Shown here: in pieces, positions 50,872 through 59,087 of the stretch
Layout: the number at the start of each line of letters is the position of its first letter
How positions within the stretch are numbered: the stretch's first letter is position 1
Source: Agrilutibacter niabensis
GTDB taxonomy: Bacteria; Pseudomonadota; Gammaproteobacteria; Xanthomonadales; Xanthomonadaceae
Direction of reading: 5' to 3'
Assembly: GCF_042657165.1 (NCBI RefSeq)
Contig: NZ_JBHSNJ010000012.1
Coordinates: 744,001 to 808,000 of the forward strand
Length of the DNA stretch: 64,000 nt
Notes under the pieces: generated by a model
The model's database searches: none
Seen by the model: only the letters and a program-made list of their open reading frames with translations
Told to the model about the DNA's origin: nothing
Made by a program: the position numbers and the translations under genes

Positions 50872-51504
50872 ATGAACAGCCCAAACCCGCACCGCCGCCA
50901 CTTCTCGATGATCCGCGGCTTCCACCTGGCCGACTGGTTCACCCTGGCCAATGCCTTCTGCGGCACCGGCGCGATCTTCGCGGCGATGCGCTTCCTGCAG
51001 GACGGCGTGGTGAACGACCTGCTGGTCGGCATGGCGCTGATTCCCGCCGCCTTTGTCTTCGACGCACTCGACGGGCGGGTGGCGCGCTGGCGGCAGTCGT
51101 CGTCCACGCTGGGGCGGGAACTGGATTCGCTGGCCGACGTGATCTCCTTCGGCGTGGCGCCCGCGGCTCTGGCGTACGCCTGCGGCCTGCAGGGCGGCTG
51201 GGACTGGGCGGTGCTGAGCTACTTCGTCGGCTGCGGCGTGAGCCGCCTGGCGCGCTACAACGTGACCGCCGAGCAGCTGTCCGGTGGCGGCGACAAGGTG
51301 AAGTACTTCGAAGGCACGCCGATTCCGACCAGCCTGCTGCTGGTGGTCGTGCTCGCCATTGCCGCGTGGCAGGGCGCCATTGGCGAAGACGTGTGGCTGG
51401 GCGTGGTGAAGCTGGGCCCGTGGCAGTTCCATCCGCTGGTGCTGATGTTCGCGATTTCCGGGTCGCTGATGATCAGCAAGACCCTGCATATTCCCAAGCC
51501 CTAG
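50872..51504 (+). CDS. pssA: CDP-diacylglycerol--serine O-phosphatidyltransferase
   Basis: Integral membrane enzyme that makes phosphatidylserine, the precursor of phosphatidylethanolamine. About 210 residues. The CDP-alcohol phosphotransferase motif is complete: DALDGRVARWRQSSSTLGRE continuing LDSLAD, giving D-G-x2-A-R-x8-G-x3-D-x3-D. About six helices follow, with TLANAFCGTGAIFAAM at the N-terminus. This is the Bacillus-type (PssA-2) form, not the E. coli peripheral enzyme. ATG 50872 or the upstream ATG 50851 may be used. It begins 84 bases from the divergent dinB start. Confidence 0.93.
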   Translation: MNSPNPHRRHFSMIRGFHLADWFTLANAFCGTGAIFAAMRFLQDGVVNDLLVGMALIPAAFVFDALDGRVARWRQSSSTLGRELDSLADVISFGVAPAALAYACGLQGGWDWAVLSYFVGCGVSRLARYNVTAEQLSGGGDKVKYFEGTPIPTSLLLVVVLAIAAWQGAIGEDVWLGVVKLGPWQFHPLVLMFAISGSLMISKTLHIPKP

Positions 51505-51599
51505 GTCCGGACCGCGCGCGTCGCAGGACGGCGCCCGGGTCAAGCCACAGCTGCAACAACCGCGGCGGTATCATCCTTCGCCTTGAACGGAGGATTGCG

Positions 51600-52616
51600 A
51601 TGGCCAGCGGATTCGATGACTTTGAGCAGCTCGCGCGCCAGTACTGGAGTGCCTGGGGTGATGCAATGCGGGGCGATGCGATGCGGACGAGCGCCCCCGC
51701 CCAGCCTGCGATGCCGAACTGGAACGATGCGGTGGGCTGGTGGTCGCAGCTCGCCAAGGGCGCGACCGCGTCGAATCCCGCAAGCGGCGCGGGCGATGCG
51801 GTCAACCGCTTCAATTCCCAGGCGCAGCAGTGGCTCGGGCAGATGCAGCAGCTCGCCGCGCAGTTCGCCGGTCGCCAGGCCCAGCCCGCCGACATCGCCG
51901 CTGCCTGGCAGCGCATGCTCGGCGCCAATGGCCCCAATGCCTTCGCCGACATGTTCAAGGGCATGTCCAGTCCTGGGCAACAGGGCGTCGAGCAGTGGAT
52001 GGAGCAGATGGCGCCGATGCTGCAGTCGATGCAGCGCGATGGCCGCAGCTGGCTGGGACTGCCGGCATTCGGTTTCGCCCGCGAACACCAGGAACGCTGG
52101 CAGTCGCTGGCCCAGGCGCAGCTCGATTACCAGGAAAAGAGCAACGCCTACAACGCGTTGATGGGCGAAGCGACGCAGCTCGCGTTCCGTCGCTTCGAGG
52201 ACAAGCTGGCCGAACGCAGCGAGCCCGGCCGCCAGCTCACGTCCGCGCGTGCGCTGTTCGACCTGTGGATCGACGCCGCCGAGGACGCCTACGCCGAGAT
52301 CGCGTTGTCGCCACGTTTCCGCGAGACCTATGGCGAGTTCCTCAACGCGCAGATGCGGGTGCGCGCGGGCCTGCAGCGCGAAGTCGAGCAGTACTGCAAC
52401 CAGCTCGGCATGCCGACGCGTACCGAGATCGATGCCGCGCACCGCAAGATCGTGCAGCTGGAACGCGAAATGCGGCGCCTGCGCGATGCGATCCAGGAAC
52501 GCGGGACCGGTCCGGTTGCATCCGAGAGCGCGGGCGCCGGGCTGGCGGCCGCGAAGTCGACGAAGGCGAAGCCCGCCAGCAAGGCGCCGGCAAAGAAGAA
52601 GGGAGCGCGCGCATGA
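51600..52616 (+). CDS. phaE: Class III PHA synthase subunit PhaE
   Basis: 338 residues. PhaE forms the two-subunit class III polyhydroxyalkanoate synthase with PhaC. It is alpha-helical and low in sequence conservation; recognisable features are WNDAVGWWSQLAKG, the glutamine-rich FNSQAQQWLGQMQQLAAQF, and the long helix ARALFDLWIDAAEDAYAEIA followed by FRETYGEFLNAQMRVR. The C-terminus is KAKPASKAPAKKKGARA, a lysine-rich tail. The gene overlaps phaC as ATGA, and the pairing is itself strong evidence. GGAGGA precedes the start. Confidence 0.9.
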   Translation: MASGFDDFEQLARQYWSAWGDAMRGDAMRTSAPAQPAMPNWNDAVGWWSQLAKGATASNPASGAGDAVNRFNSQAQQWLGQMQQLAAQFAGRQAQPADIAAAWQRMLGANGPNAFADMFKGMSSPGQQGVEQWMEQMAPMLQSMQRDGRSWLGLPAFGFAREHQERWQSLAQAQLDYQEKSNAYNALMGEATQLAFRRFEDKLAERSEPGRQLTSARALFDLWIDAAEDAYAEIALSPRFRETYGEFLNAQMRVRAGLQREVEQYCNQLGMPTRTEIDAAHRKIVQLEREMRRLRDAIQERGTGPVASESAGAGLAAAKSTKAKPASKAPAKKKGARA

Positions 52617-53698
52617 ACGGCCACGACATCAATGGCCCCTTCAACTTCAGCCCGGAAGCGCTCGCGCAGGAGGCCATGCAGATGCAGGCCAAGCTCCGCG
52701 CCGGCCTGGAAACGCTGCACGACGTCGACGACGTGAACTACGGTGCCACCGCGCGCGAGGAAGTCTGGCGCGATGGCAAGGTCGTGCTTTACCGCTTCAA
52801 GGGCGACCGTGCGCCGACCACCAAGACGCCGCTGCTGATCACCTATGCGCTGGTCAACCGTCCGTACATGATCGACCTGCAGAACGACAAATCCATCGTG
52901 CGTGGCCTGCTGGAGCGCGGCGAGGACGTGTACGTCATCGACTGGGGTTATCCGGACCGCTCGGACCGCTACCTGGAGCTGGAGGACTACATCCAGCGCT
53001 TCCTGGGCGGCGCCGTCGACCACCTGCGCCGCGCGTACCGGCAGGAGTCGATCAACCTGCTGGGCGTATGCCAGGGCGGTGCATTCTCGCTGTGCTACGC
53101 CGCGCTCAACCCGAAGAAGGTCCGCAACCTCATCACCATGGTCACGCCGGTGGATTTCCACGGCGAGGACAACATGCTGTCGAACTGGGTGCGCTGCCTG
53201 GACGTCGACGCCTTCGTGGATACGCTCGGCAACGTGCCGGCGGACCTGATGAACTGGACGTACCTCACGCTCAAGCCATGGCGCCTGTTCGTGCAGAAGT
53301 ACGTCGGCATGGTCGACATCCTCGACAACAAGCAGGCGATGGAGGATTTCCTGCGCATGGAAAAGTGGATCTTCGACTCGCCGGACCAGGCGGGCGAGGC
53401 GTTCCGGCAGTTCGTCACCCAGTTCTACCAGCGCAACGGCTTCGTCAATGGCGGCGTCGAGATCGGCGGCCGCCCGGTGGACCTGGGCCATGTCGACATG
53501 CCGGTGCTGAACATCTACGCCGAGCAGGACCATCTCGTTCCCCCAGCGGCGTCGAAGGCGCTGAAGGGACTCGTCGGCAGCGACGACTACAGCGAACTCT
53601 CGTTCAAGGGTGGCCATATCGGCATCTACGTGTCGAGCCGTGCGCAGCGCGAAGTACCATCCGCGATCCACGACTGGCTGGCGCAGCGGGCGCGATGA
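52613..53698 (+). CDS. phaC: Class III PHA synthase subunit PhaC
   Basis: Polymerises hydroxyacyl-CoA into polyhydroxyalkanoate granules. 361 residues, the short class III length. Catalytic triad of the alpha/beta-hydrolase fold: Cys153 in the lipase-like box GVCQGGAFSLCYAAL, an aspartate in YAEQDHLVPP (about 305) and a histidine in FKGGHIGIYV (about 335). WGYPDRSDRYLELEDYIQ and NWVRCLDVDAF fit the family. It overlaps phaE and is coupled to it. The phasin is encoded elsewhere in the window (33098-33607). Confidence 0.95.
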   Translation: MNGHDINGPFNFSPEALAQEAMQMQAKLRAGLETLHDVDDVNYGATAREEVWRDGKVVLYRFKGDRAPTTKTPLLITYALVNRPYMIDLQNDKSIVRGLLERGEDVYVIDWGYPDRSDRYLELEDYIQRFLGGAVDHLRRAYRQESINLLGVCQGGAFSLCYAALNPKKVRNLITMVTPVDFHGEDNMLSNWVRCLDVDAFVDTLGNVPADLMNWTYLTLKPWRLFVQKYVGMVDILDNKQAMEDFLRMEKWIFDSPDQAGEAFRQFVTQFYQRNGFVNGGVEIGGRPVDLGHVDMPVLNIYAEQDHLVPPAASKALKGLVGSDDYSELSFKGGHIGIYVSSRAQREVPSAIHDWLAQRAR

Positions 53699-53732
53699 GG
53701 GTGGCGTTCGGGATGCGCCGGAATCCATTCGC

Positions 53733-54101
53733 ATGAGTCGGTTCGCGATCGTCCTGCTCTGCCTGGTGCTGGCATTTCCGGCATGGTCCGCTCCGCCGTC
53801 GGCCAGCGCCGGAGAGATAGAACGGCTGATCGCCAGCCTGGGCGCGTCCGGTTGCGACTTCCAGCGCAACGGCAGCTGGTATCCGGCGAAGAAGGCGGAA
53901 GACCACCTGCGCCGCAAGTACGAATGGCTGCGCGAGCGCGAACTGGCCGCCACGGCCGAACAGTTCATCGAACGCGCGGGTACGAAGAGCAGCATGAGTG
54001 GCCGTGCCTACCAAGTGCGGTGTTCCGGCCGGCCGATCGTCACGTCGGCGGAATGGCTGCGTGCCCGCCTGGCGGAAATGCGGAAGCACGATCCGCATTG
54101 A
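53733..54101 (+). CDS. DUF5329 family exported protein
   Basis: 122 residues. Signal peptide (FAIVLLCLVLAFPAWSAPP) then EIERLIASLGASGCDFQRNG, SWYPAKKAEDHLRRKYEWLR and FIERAGTKSSMSGRAYQV, which are characteristic of DUF5329. Two cysteines (SGCDF and RCSGRP) probably form a disulfide. Function unknown. ATG 53733 gives a proper signal peptide; the frame opens earlier inside phaC. It follows phaC by 34 bases, so co-transcription is possible. Confidence 0.85.
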   Translation: MSRFAIVLLCLVLAFPAWSAPPSASAGEIERLIASLGASGCDFQRNGSWYPAKKAEDHLRRKYEWLRERELAATAEQFIERAGTKSSMSGRAYQVRCSGRPIVTSAEWLRARLAEMRKHDPH

Positions 54102-54140
54102 CCGCGCTAGACTCGCCTCGAGTCCCAGGGAGACCTCACG

Positions 54141-54341
54141 ATGAATGTCCAGCGATCGCTGTCCCGCTCCCGCCATGACCGCATGCTGGCCGGTGTCATG
54201 GGCGGCATCGCACGGCGTTTCGGCTGGAATTCGACGCTGGTCCGCGTCCTCTTCGTCGTGCTGTCGATCCTGTCGGCGGCATTCCCCGGCATCCTGGTCT
54301 ACCTGATCCTGTGGCTGCTGATTCCGGAAGAGGGCAATTGA
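54141..54341 (+). CDS. PspC domain-containing membrane protein
   Basis: 66 residues, a minimal PspC. The typical order is a basic start (RSLSRSRHDRMLAGVMGGIA), a helix-turn RRFGWNSTLVRVLF, and one transmembrane helix (VVLSILSAAFPGILVYLILW) with the LLIPEE ending. In PspC-containing systems this domain signals envelope stress to PspA. No other psp genes are nearby, so it is probably a stand-alone member. Its stop overlaps the start of the next gene as TTGA, so the two are coupled. Confidence 0.9.
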   Translation: MNVQRSLSRSRHDRMLAGVMGGIARRFGWNSTLVRVLFVVLSILSAAFPGILVYLILWLLIPEEGN

Positions 54342-54778
54342 GTCCAGTCCTGCACCGGGCGGTGATCGCGCTCGGCCTGGTGTGGGCCTCACCCAATACG
54401 CTGCTGGGACTGATTGCGGGCGTCGTGGGCCTGGCGTTCGGCGCGCACGCCCACTGGCGACCGCGCGATCTCGCCATGGTGTTCCACCGCTGGCCCTGGG
54501 GGCCGGGTGGGGCGCTCACGCTCGGCAACGTCATCCTGCACACCGGCGACACCCTGGATTCGACCTGCGTGACCTACGCGCATCGCGCCGGCCACGGTGA
54601 GGAAGCACCGATCCTGCTCGTCGATCACGAGCGCGCGCATGTCTACCAGTACATGGCGCTCGGGCTGCTGTTCCTGCCGCTGTACCTGGCGTGCGGTGGC
54701 ATCAGCGTGCGCAATCGGTTCGAACGCGCCGCCGATCGCTATGCGCGGACGGGCAGCGGCTGGTGGCCGTGGTCCTGA
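54338..54778 (+). CDS. Small membrane protein with HExxH motif
   Basis: 146 residues, not assigned to a family with certainty. It has a hydrophobic N-terminus (VIALGLVWASPNTLLGLIAG), then a predicted cytoplasmic or periplasmic strand region. The segment ILLVDHERAHVYQYMALGLL contains H-E-R-A-H, a zinc-metallopeptidase type motif, followed by a hydrophobic stretch and NRFERAADRYA, with a possible third ligand. Together this suggests a membrane-bound metalloprotease-like protein, though activity is unproven. The start is TTG 54338, with GAGGG in front, overlapping the PspC stop. The operon with PspC hints at an envelope-stress role. Confidence 0.68.
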   Translation: MSPVLHRAVIALGLVWASPNTLLGLIAGVVGLAFGAHAHWRPRDLAMVFHRWPWGPGGALTLGNVILHTGDTLDSTCVTYAHRAGHGEEAPILLVDHERAHVYQYMALGLLFLPLYLACGGISVRNRFERAADRYARTGSGWWPWS

Positions 54779-54857
54779 GGGAACGGCCATGCGGTTTCAG
54801 TCACCCGATGGGTGCATCGGGTTTCGACTTGCCGGCGGGATCAGATTCCGCATCCGC

Positions 54858-55070
54858 CTAGAGGTGCACGGTGACGGTGGGCCAAGCCCTGACGATGGCC
54901 GTAGCAACCTGATCGGGTGATTCCGGATGCAGGATGAACGACCGACCGACGTGCTTCGCTTCGAGGATGAATACGAACCTGCGGGCGCGTTCCCGCCTAA
55001 ACGCTAAGGTTGTCTTGATCCTGTAATAACAGCCGAAGCCGTATCCTCGCAGGCGTCGGAGAACAAGTAA
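54858..55070 (-). pseudogene. Possible remnant of a PH-like membrane protein
   Basis: In DNA of visibly lower GC, the minus strand reads RRLRGYGFGCYYRIKTTLAF then RFVFILEAKHVGRSFILHPE and SPDQVATAIVRAW. This matches the ending of small bacterial PH-domain membrane proteins, where a final SPDxPExF motif is typical. The upstream part of the open frame to 55238 does not resemble the expected N-terminus, so it may be truncated or frameshifted. Low confidence. The remaining sequence between 54780 and 55465 shows nothing else I can support. Confidence 0.3.
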
Positions 55071-55464
55071 CGAGCCTGAAAACTCGCTGCAACCGCTCCG
55101 GCACGGAAGGCTCAGCCAATAGAGGGTAACAACCTCGAAGACTGGGCCTTCTCTATGTAAGGCGCTGGGGAGTGCCGGCAACCTTGTCCACCTCGGATGG
55201 TAGGCCTGCAGCAATGCGGCACCCATGGCGCCAGCCACCTCGAGCCCCTCGGTTGTGCAAAAGCGCGGTAGACGCGCCTCCGGCGGAAGCGCGGCTGTTT
55301 CTGTCCGCTTTCTTGGGTTTCGCGGTTAAGTAAGAGCGAAAGCAAGCCTCTGTCTTGACGCGAGGCTTCAGGGCCGACGAAGCAGCGCCACCGTTCCGTG
55401 TCCACCATCGGCACACACGCTGACGATCGCATGAGACCCCGATGGACTTCCTGAAATCTTGTCA

Positions 55465-55551
55465 TGGTGCCGGAAGTGGGACTCGAACCCACACGCTTTT
55501 AAGGGCGGCGGATTTTGAGTCCGCTGCGTCTACCGATTCCGCCATTCCGGC
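55465..55551 (-). tRNA. tRNA-Leu(CAA)
   Basis: Cloverleaf of 87 bases including an encoded CCA end. The acceptor stem pairs GCCGGAA with TTCCGGC, the discriminator is A, and a long variable arm marks a class II tRNA. The anticodon loop is CTCAAAA between GCGGA and TCCGC, giving anticodon CAA for UUG leucine. The T-loop GGTTCGAGTCC is standard. Its 3' end faces the low-GC stretch at 54780-55464, a common site for integration of mobile DNA. Confidence 0.97.
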
Positions 55552-55624
55552 GCGGGCGCGCAGTATAGCCGAGGCGGCCGACCGTTGGCCTGCCCGGGTT
55601 CCCTCGAGCCGGTAATTCGAGACC

Positions 55625-56077
55625 TCAGAATCCGCCGAAGCGCGCCATCATCGCGGCGAAGACCAGGATCGCGGCGACCAGGACGAGTTCGAAACGGACG
55701 ATCCGCGACATCGATGCGATTTCGCCGGCATCCGGGACGAAGCCGGGATTTGCGGCCAGGGTCTTGCGCCAGCGCATGAAGCGGATCGTCGGCAGGATCG
55801 ACAGCAGCCCGACCAGCACGTAGCAGCCGAGCTTGGCGTGGAACCAGGGGTTGTGCAGGTAGAAGTCGTAGCCCTTGATTCCGTAGAACACCCGCAGCAG
55901 GCCGACGGCAAGCAGCAGGCCCGCGCTCATGCCGTAGCCGGCGTCGAGGCGGGCGAGGCGTTGCAGGACGGCGCCGGTGATCGTCCCGCGCAGCAGGACC
56001 GATTCGGTCACCAGCATCGCGATCAGCGCGAAGACCAGCAGATGGTGGAGCGAGGCGAGCAGCAGGTCGGTCAGCAT
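55625..56077 (-). CDS. DUF2214 family membrane protein
   Basis: 150 residues with four hydrophobic helices: LLLASLHHLLVFALIAMLVT, AGLLLAVGLLRVFYG, LGCYVLVGLLSILPTI and ELVLVAAILVFAAMMA. The pattern, including FHAKLGCYVLVGLLS, is typical of the DUF2214 family of proteobacterial integral membrane proteins, which has no assigned role. It is a single gene beginning at ATG 56077; the frame continues upstream to 57055 as a shadow. Confidence 0.85.
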   Translation of the reverse strand: MLTDLLLASLHHLLVFALIAMLVTESVLLRGTITGAVLQRLARLDAGYGMSAGLLLAVGLLRVFYGIKGYDFYLHNPWFHAKLGCYVLVGLLSILPTIRFMRWRKTLAANPGFVPDAGEIASMSRIVRFELVLVAAILVFAAMMARFGGF

Positions 56078-56172
56078 CGTTCTTCCCTGTGATGCCGGGT
56101 GGGCCCGGCGTGCGTTTTCAGTGGACGCCCGAAAAACAATGCCGGGACAGGCCCGGCATTGCACGGCGTGCA

Positions 56173-56769
56173 TCAGTTCGTTGCGTCGGTATTCAGCGTC
56201 TTGTCGAGCCGCACGAACCATTCGCCCTCGCGCGGAACGAACATCGAACAGCATTCCATCGGCGCCTTGTAGATATGCAGCGAAATCGCGACGTTGCGGT
56301 CGCTGGCATTGCGGATGGTGTGGTACTCGTGCGGCGGAATCAGGCTGCCGGCGCTGCCGGGGCCGGCGTGCATGCCGCCCGCGGCGCGGAAGTGGAAGCG
56401 TTCGCCGTCGCGTTCGAGCAGTTCGTACTGGACGATCTCGAGTTCGCCGTCCCACACGCCTTCCACGCACCACAGGCCGGAATGGTCGTGCACCGGCGTG
56501 CCCTGGCCCGGGCCCCAGGTCATCGCCACGACGCTGTAGCCATGCACCGGACTGCGGTAGAGCTCGCGGCGCGCGTAGTGGTCCTCGATGGGGTCGTGCA
56601 CGCAGGCGGGCAACTGGACGTCGCGGTCGCGGATCATGCGGCACAGCGCATTGCGCAATGCCGCGGTGACCTCGTGCTCGTTGCCCGCGCCAACGGCCTC
56701 GTCGATCGCGGCGACCAGCTTGTCGTGGCCAGGAAAGTCGAGGTCGGGCGAATCGAAGGCGGCGTTCAT
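56173..56769 (-). CDS. Cysteine-dioxygenase-like cupin
   Basis: 198 residues. The cupin metal site is visible as TPVHDHSGLWCVEGVW (H-x-H), with the third histidine expected in PPHEYHTIRN. This is the cysteine dioxygenase superfamily, which uses iron to oxidise a thiol to a sulfinate; substrates in bacteria include cysteine and 3-mercaptopropionate. The conserved glutamate of other cupins is absent, as in CDO enzymes. It lies on the same strand as metX, 83 bases downstream, so a link to sulfur amino-acid metabolism is plausible but inferred. Confidence 0.87.
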   Translation of the reverse strand: MNAAFDSPDLDFPGHDKLVAAIDEAVGAGNEHEVTAALRNALCRMIRDRDVQLPACVHDPIEDHYARRELYRSPVHGYSVVAMTWGPGQGTPVHDHSGLWCVEGVWDGELEIVQYELLERDGERFHFRAAGGMHAGPGSAGSLIPPHEYHTIRNASDRNVAISLHIYKAPMECCSMFVPREGEWFVRLDKTLNTDATN

Positions 56770-56852
56770 GGCGCGATTGTAGCCCCCGCGGGCACCGGAT
56801 CAGCGCAGTGCCGTTGCCCCGCCGGGAAATGCGGCCCCCGTCGCAGGTCCCT

Positions 56853-57965
56853 TCACAGCGAGGCGAGGAATCCGCCCACGGCCGGGCCGAACCGGTCGAT
56901 GTCGACGAGGAAGGCGTCGTGGCCCTGCGGCGATTCCAATGGCATGAATTCCGCATGCGCGCCGCCCAGGCGCAGGCCGTCGGCGACCTGCTGCTGCTGT
57001 TGCAGCGGGAACAGGATGTCGGTTTGGACGCCGATGGCGAGGACCTTCTCGACACGGATCGTCGCCAGCCCGGCCATCACGTCGCCGCCCGCGTATTCGC
57101 CGATGTCGAACCAGTCCATCGAACGGCTGAGATACAGGTAGCAATTGGGGTCGTAGCGGCGGACGAAACGGCGGGCGTGGCCTTCCAGGTAGCTCTCCAC
57201 CTGGAATTCGAGGCCGAAGGGCTCTTCGTCCGGCCGGTCCGATTCCAGGCGCACACGGCCGAAGCGGCCATCCCATTCCAGCGCCGAACGATAGGTGATG
57301 ACGCCCAGCTTGCGTGCCATGCGCATCCCCGATTCCGGGTAGTGCTCGTCGTCGTAGCGGCCGTGGTTCCATTGCGGGTCGAGGCGGATGGCTTCGCGCT
57401 GCAGTGAGCGGATGGCGATCGAGAACGGCAAGGCCCGCGCCGCCCCGGAAATGTTGATGTGCGAACGCGCGATGCCGGGATGCTGCAACAGCAGCGCGAG
57501 CGCGGTCATGCCGCCCATCGAATTGCCGATGACGCAGGCCAGGCGTTCGATCCCGAGCGCGCGCACGACATGCGCGGCGGCATTGGCGCCGTCTTCGACC
57601 GCAAGCTCGGGGAAATCGAGGCGGTAGATGTCGCCGGTTTCAGGATTGATCGAAGCCGGGCCCGTGGACCCTTTGCAGCTTCCCAGCGAGTTCACGCAGA
57701 TCACGAACCAGCGATTGCTGTCGATCGGCCTGCCCGGTCCCACCATCGGTTCCCACCAGCCGGCTTCCGGATTGCCCTCGTTGGCCGCGGCATGCGCGTC
57801 GGGGGACAGGCCGGTGACGATGAGCACGGCATTGTCGCGGGCGGCGTTGAGTTCGCCCCAGGTTTCGTAGGCGACGCGCGCTCCGCGCAGTTCGCCACCA
57901 CGCTTCATCGCGAAAGGCGAGGGCAGGTCGAAGTAGCGCGTACCAGGGGGGATGAATTCGGTCAT
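56853..57965 (-). CDS. metX: MetX family O-acyltransferase (homoserine or serine acylation)
   Basis: 370 residues, alpha/beta-hydrolase fold. The nucleophile is Ser149 in VIGNSMGGMTAL; the other triad members are in GVQTDILFP (Asp) and SPQGHDAF (His). The oxyanion region is NSLGSCKGSTGPASINPETG. MetX proteins usually acetylate homoserine for methionine synthesis, but in Xanthomonas-related bacteria some members succinylate serine in cysteine synthesis. I cannot settle the acyl donor or acceptor by eye. The ATG at 57965 gives the full-length family protein. Confidence 0.88.
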   Translation of the reverse strand: MTEFIPPGTRYFDLPSPFAMKRGGELRGARVAYETWGELNAARDNAVLIVTGLSPDAHAAANEGNPEAGWWEPMVGPGRPIDSNRWFVICVNSLGSCKGSTGPASINPETGDIYRLDFPELAVEDGANAAAHVVRALGIERLACVIGNSMGGMTALALLLQHPGIARSHINISGAARALPFSIAIRSLQREAIRLDPQWNHGRYDDEHYPESGMRMARKLGVITYRSALEWDGRFGRVRLESDRPDEEPFGLEFQVESYLEGHARRFVRRYDPNCYLYLSRSMDWFDIGEYAGGDVMAGLATIRVEKVLAIGVQTDILFPLQQQQQVADGLRLGGAHAEFMPLESPQGHDAFLVDIDRFGPAVGGFLASL

Positions 57966-58072
57966 AGGGGCCGGAGTTTAGCAACGGCGCCCCGGCTTGC
58001 CATGATTGCAGCGGAAAACTGGCCCGCACCGCATGGAACGAAGACGCGTCCGATGCGATGCGGGCGCGCTGC

Positions 58073-58498
58073 TCAGACCAGTGTCAGGGTGACGTCGATG
58101 TTGCCGCGCGTGGCGTTCGAGTACGGGCAGACCTGATGGGCCTTGGAAATCAGTGTCTGTGCCGCATCGCGCTCCATGCCCGGCAGCGAGATCCTCAGTT
58201 CGGCCTGGATGCCGAAACCGTCAGGGATCGGGCCGATGCCGACGTGGCCTTCGATGGAGACATCCGCAGGCAGCGCGATCTTCTCGCGCGCGGCAACGGC
58301 CTTCATCGCACCGATGAAGCAGGCCGAATAGCCGGCGGCGAACATCTGTTCCGGGTTGGTGCCGGGGCCGCCGGCGCCGCCCAGTTCGCGTGGCGTGGAC
58401 AGTTGCACGTCGAGGGCGTTGTCGGAGGAGATGGCGCGACCTTCGCGTCCGCCGGTGGCGGTGGCGGTGGCGGTATAGAGGGCTTTTTCGAGGGGCAT
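58073..58498 (-). CDS. ohr: Organic hydroperoxide reductase Ohr
   Basis: Thiol peroxidase of the OsmC superfamily that reduces fatty-acid and peroxynitrite-type hydroperoxides. 141 residues. The two catalytic cysteines are Cys60 in GYSACFIGAMKA and Cys124 in KAHQVCPYSNATRG, the exact Ohr pattern. The start at 58498 is 105 bases from the ohrR stop; both genes are on the minus strand. A palindromic element matching the one before ohrR sits in this gap (58548-58573), supporting OhrR control. Confidence 0.96.
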   Translation of the reverse strand: MPLEKALYTATATATGGREGRAISSDNALDVQLSTPRELGGAGGPGTNPEQMFAAGYSACFIGAMKAVAAREKIALPADVSIEGHVGIGPIPDGFGIQAELRISLPGMERDAAQTLISKAHQVCPYSNATRGNIDVTLTLV

Positions 58499-58547
58499 GG
58501 TTGTGGCTCCGTTGTGGGGGTGAAGCGGGGTGAGTTTTAGATATCAG

Positions 58548-58573
58548 GCTATTAAATAGTGCGCTATTAAAAT
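58548..58573. promoter_or_regulatory. Probable OhrR operator before ohr
   Basis: Imperfect inverted repeat around ATAGTGCGCTAT (58556-58567), with A/T-rich arms TTAA and TTAAAA. The 12-base core is identical to that in front of ohrR at 59088-59111. Its position about 60 bases before the ohr start fits repression by OhrR. Confidence 0.7.
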
Positions 58574-58602
58574 GGCGGGATATTCCGGATGCATGCGGCT
58601 TT

Positions 58603-59079
58603 TTAGTCCGGGATGTTGTCGTGCAGATGTGCTCGCAGCACGTCCAGTTGGGCCTTGAGTGGCGCAAGCTGATCCTTCGCCAGGCCGGCAGCGCAGAACA
58701 CGCCGTAGGGAACGTCGCCGGCCTTGGCCTGCAGGGCCTTGCCGGCACGGGTGAGGCGGATGACGACCTGGCGCTCGTCTTCGGCTGCGCGCTCGCGGGT
58801 CAGCAGGCCCGCGGCCTCGAGGCGCTTGAGCAGGGGAGTGAGGGTCGCCGAATCGAGGAACAGGCGCTCGCCGATCGCCGACACCGTGAGTTCGTCGCCT
58901 TCCCACAGCACCAGCATCACCAGGTATTGCGGATAGGTGAGATCCAGGGGCGCCAGCAGCTTGCGATAGACCTTGGTCATCGCCAGCGAGGTGGAATGCA
59001 GCGCGAAACAGAGCTGGTTGTCCAGCCGCTGGGCGCGGGCGGCTGCCTTGGAATCGGTGCTGGGGGACTTCGTTGCCAT
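58603..59079 (-). CDS. ohrR: Organic hydroperoxide sensor repressor OhrR
   Basis: MarR-family repressor of 158 residues. The redox-sensing Cys24 is in RLDNQLCFALHSTSL, and a second cysteine, Cys129 in GVFCAAGL, is present, as in the two-cysteine Xanthomonas type. The winged helix-turn-helix is LTVSAIGERLFLDSATLTPL and LKRLEAAGLLTRERAAEDER. ATG 59079 gives the family N-terminus. An operator-like palindrome at 59088-59111 overlaps the expected promoter, suggesting autoregulation. Confidence 0.95.
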   Translation of the reverse strand: MATKSPSTDSKAAARAQRLDNQLCFALHSTSLAMTKVYRKLLAPLDLTYPQYLVMLVLWEGDELTVSAIGERLFLDSATLTPLLKRLEAAGLLTRERAAEDERQVVIRLTRAGKALQAKAGDVPYGVFCAAGLAKDQLAPLKAQLDVLRAHLHDNIPD

Positions 59080-59087
59080 GGCCCGCA

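Noticed and set aside
50787..51543. Extended N-terminus of DinB
   Set aside because: The open frame lies over pssA on the other strand; DinB homology starts at the GTG near 50787.
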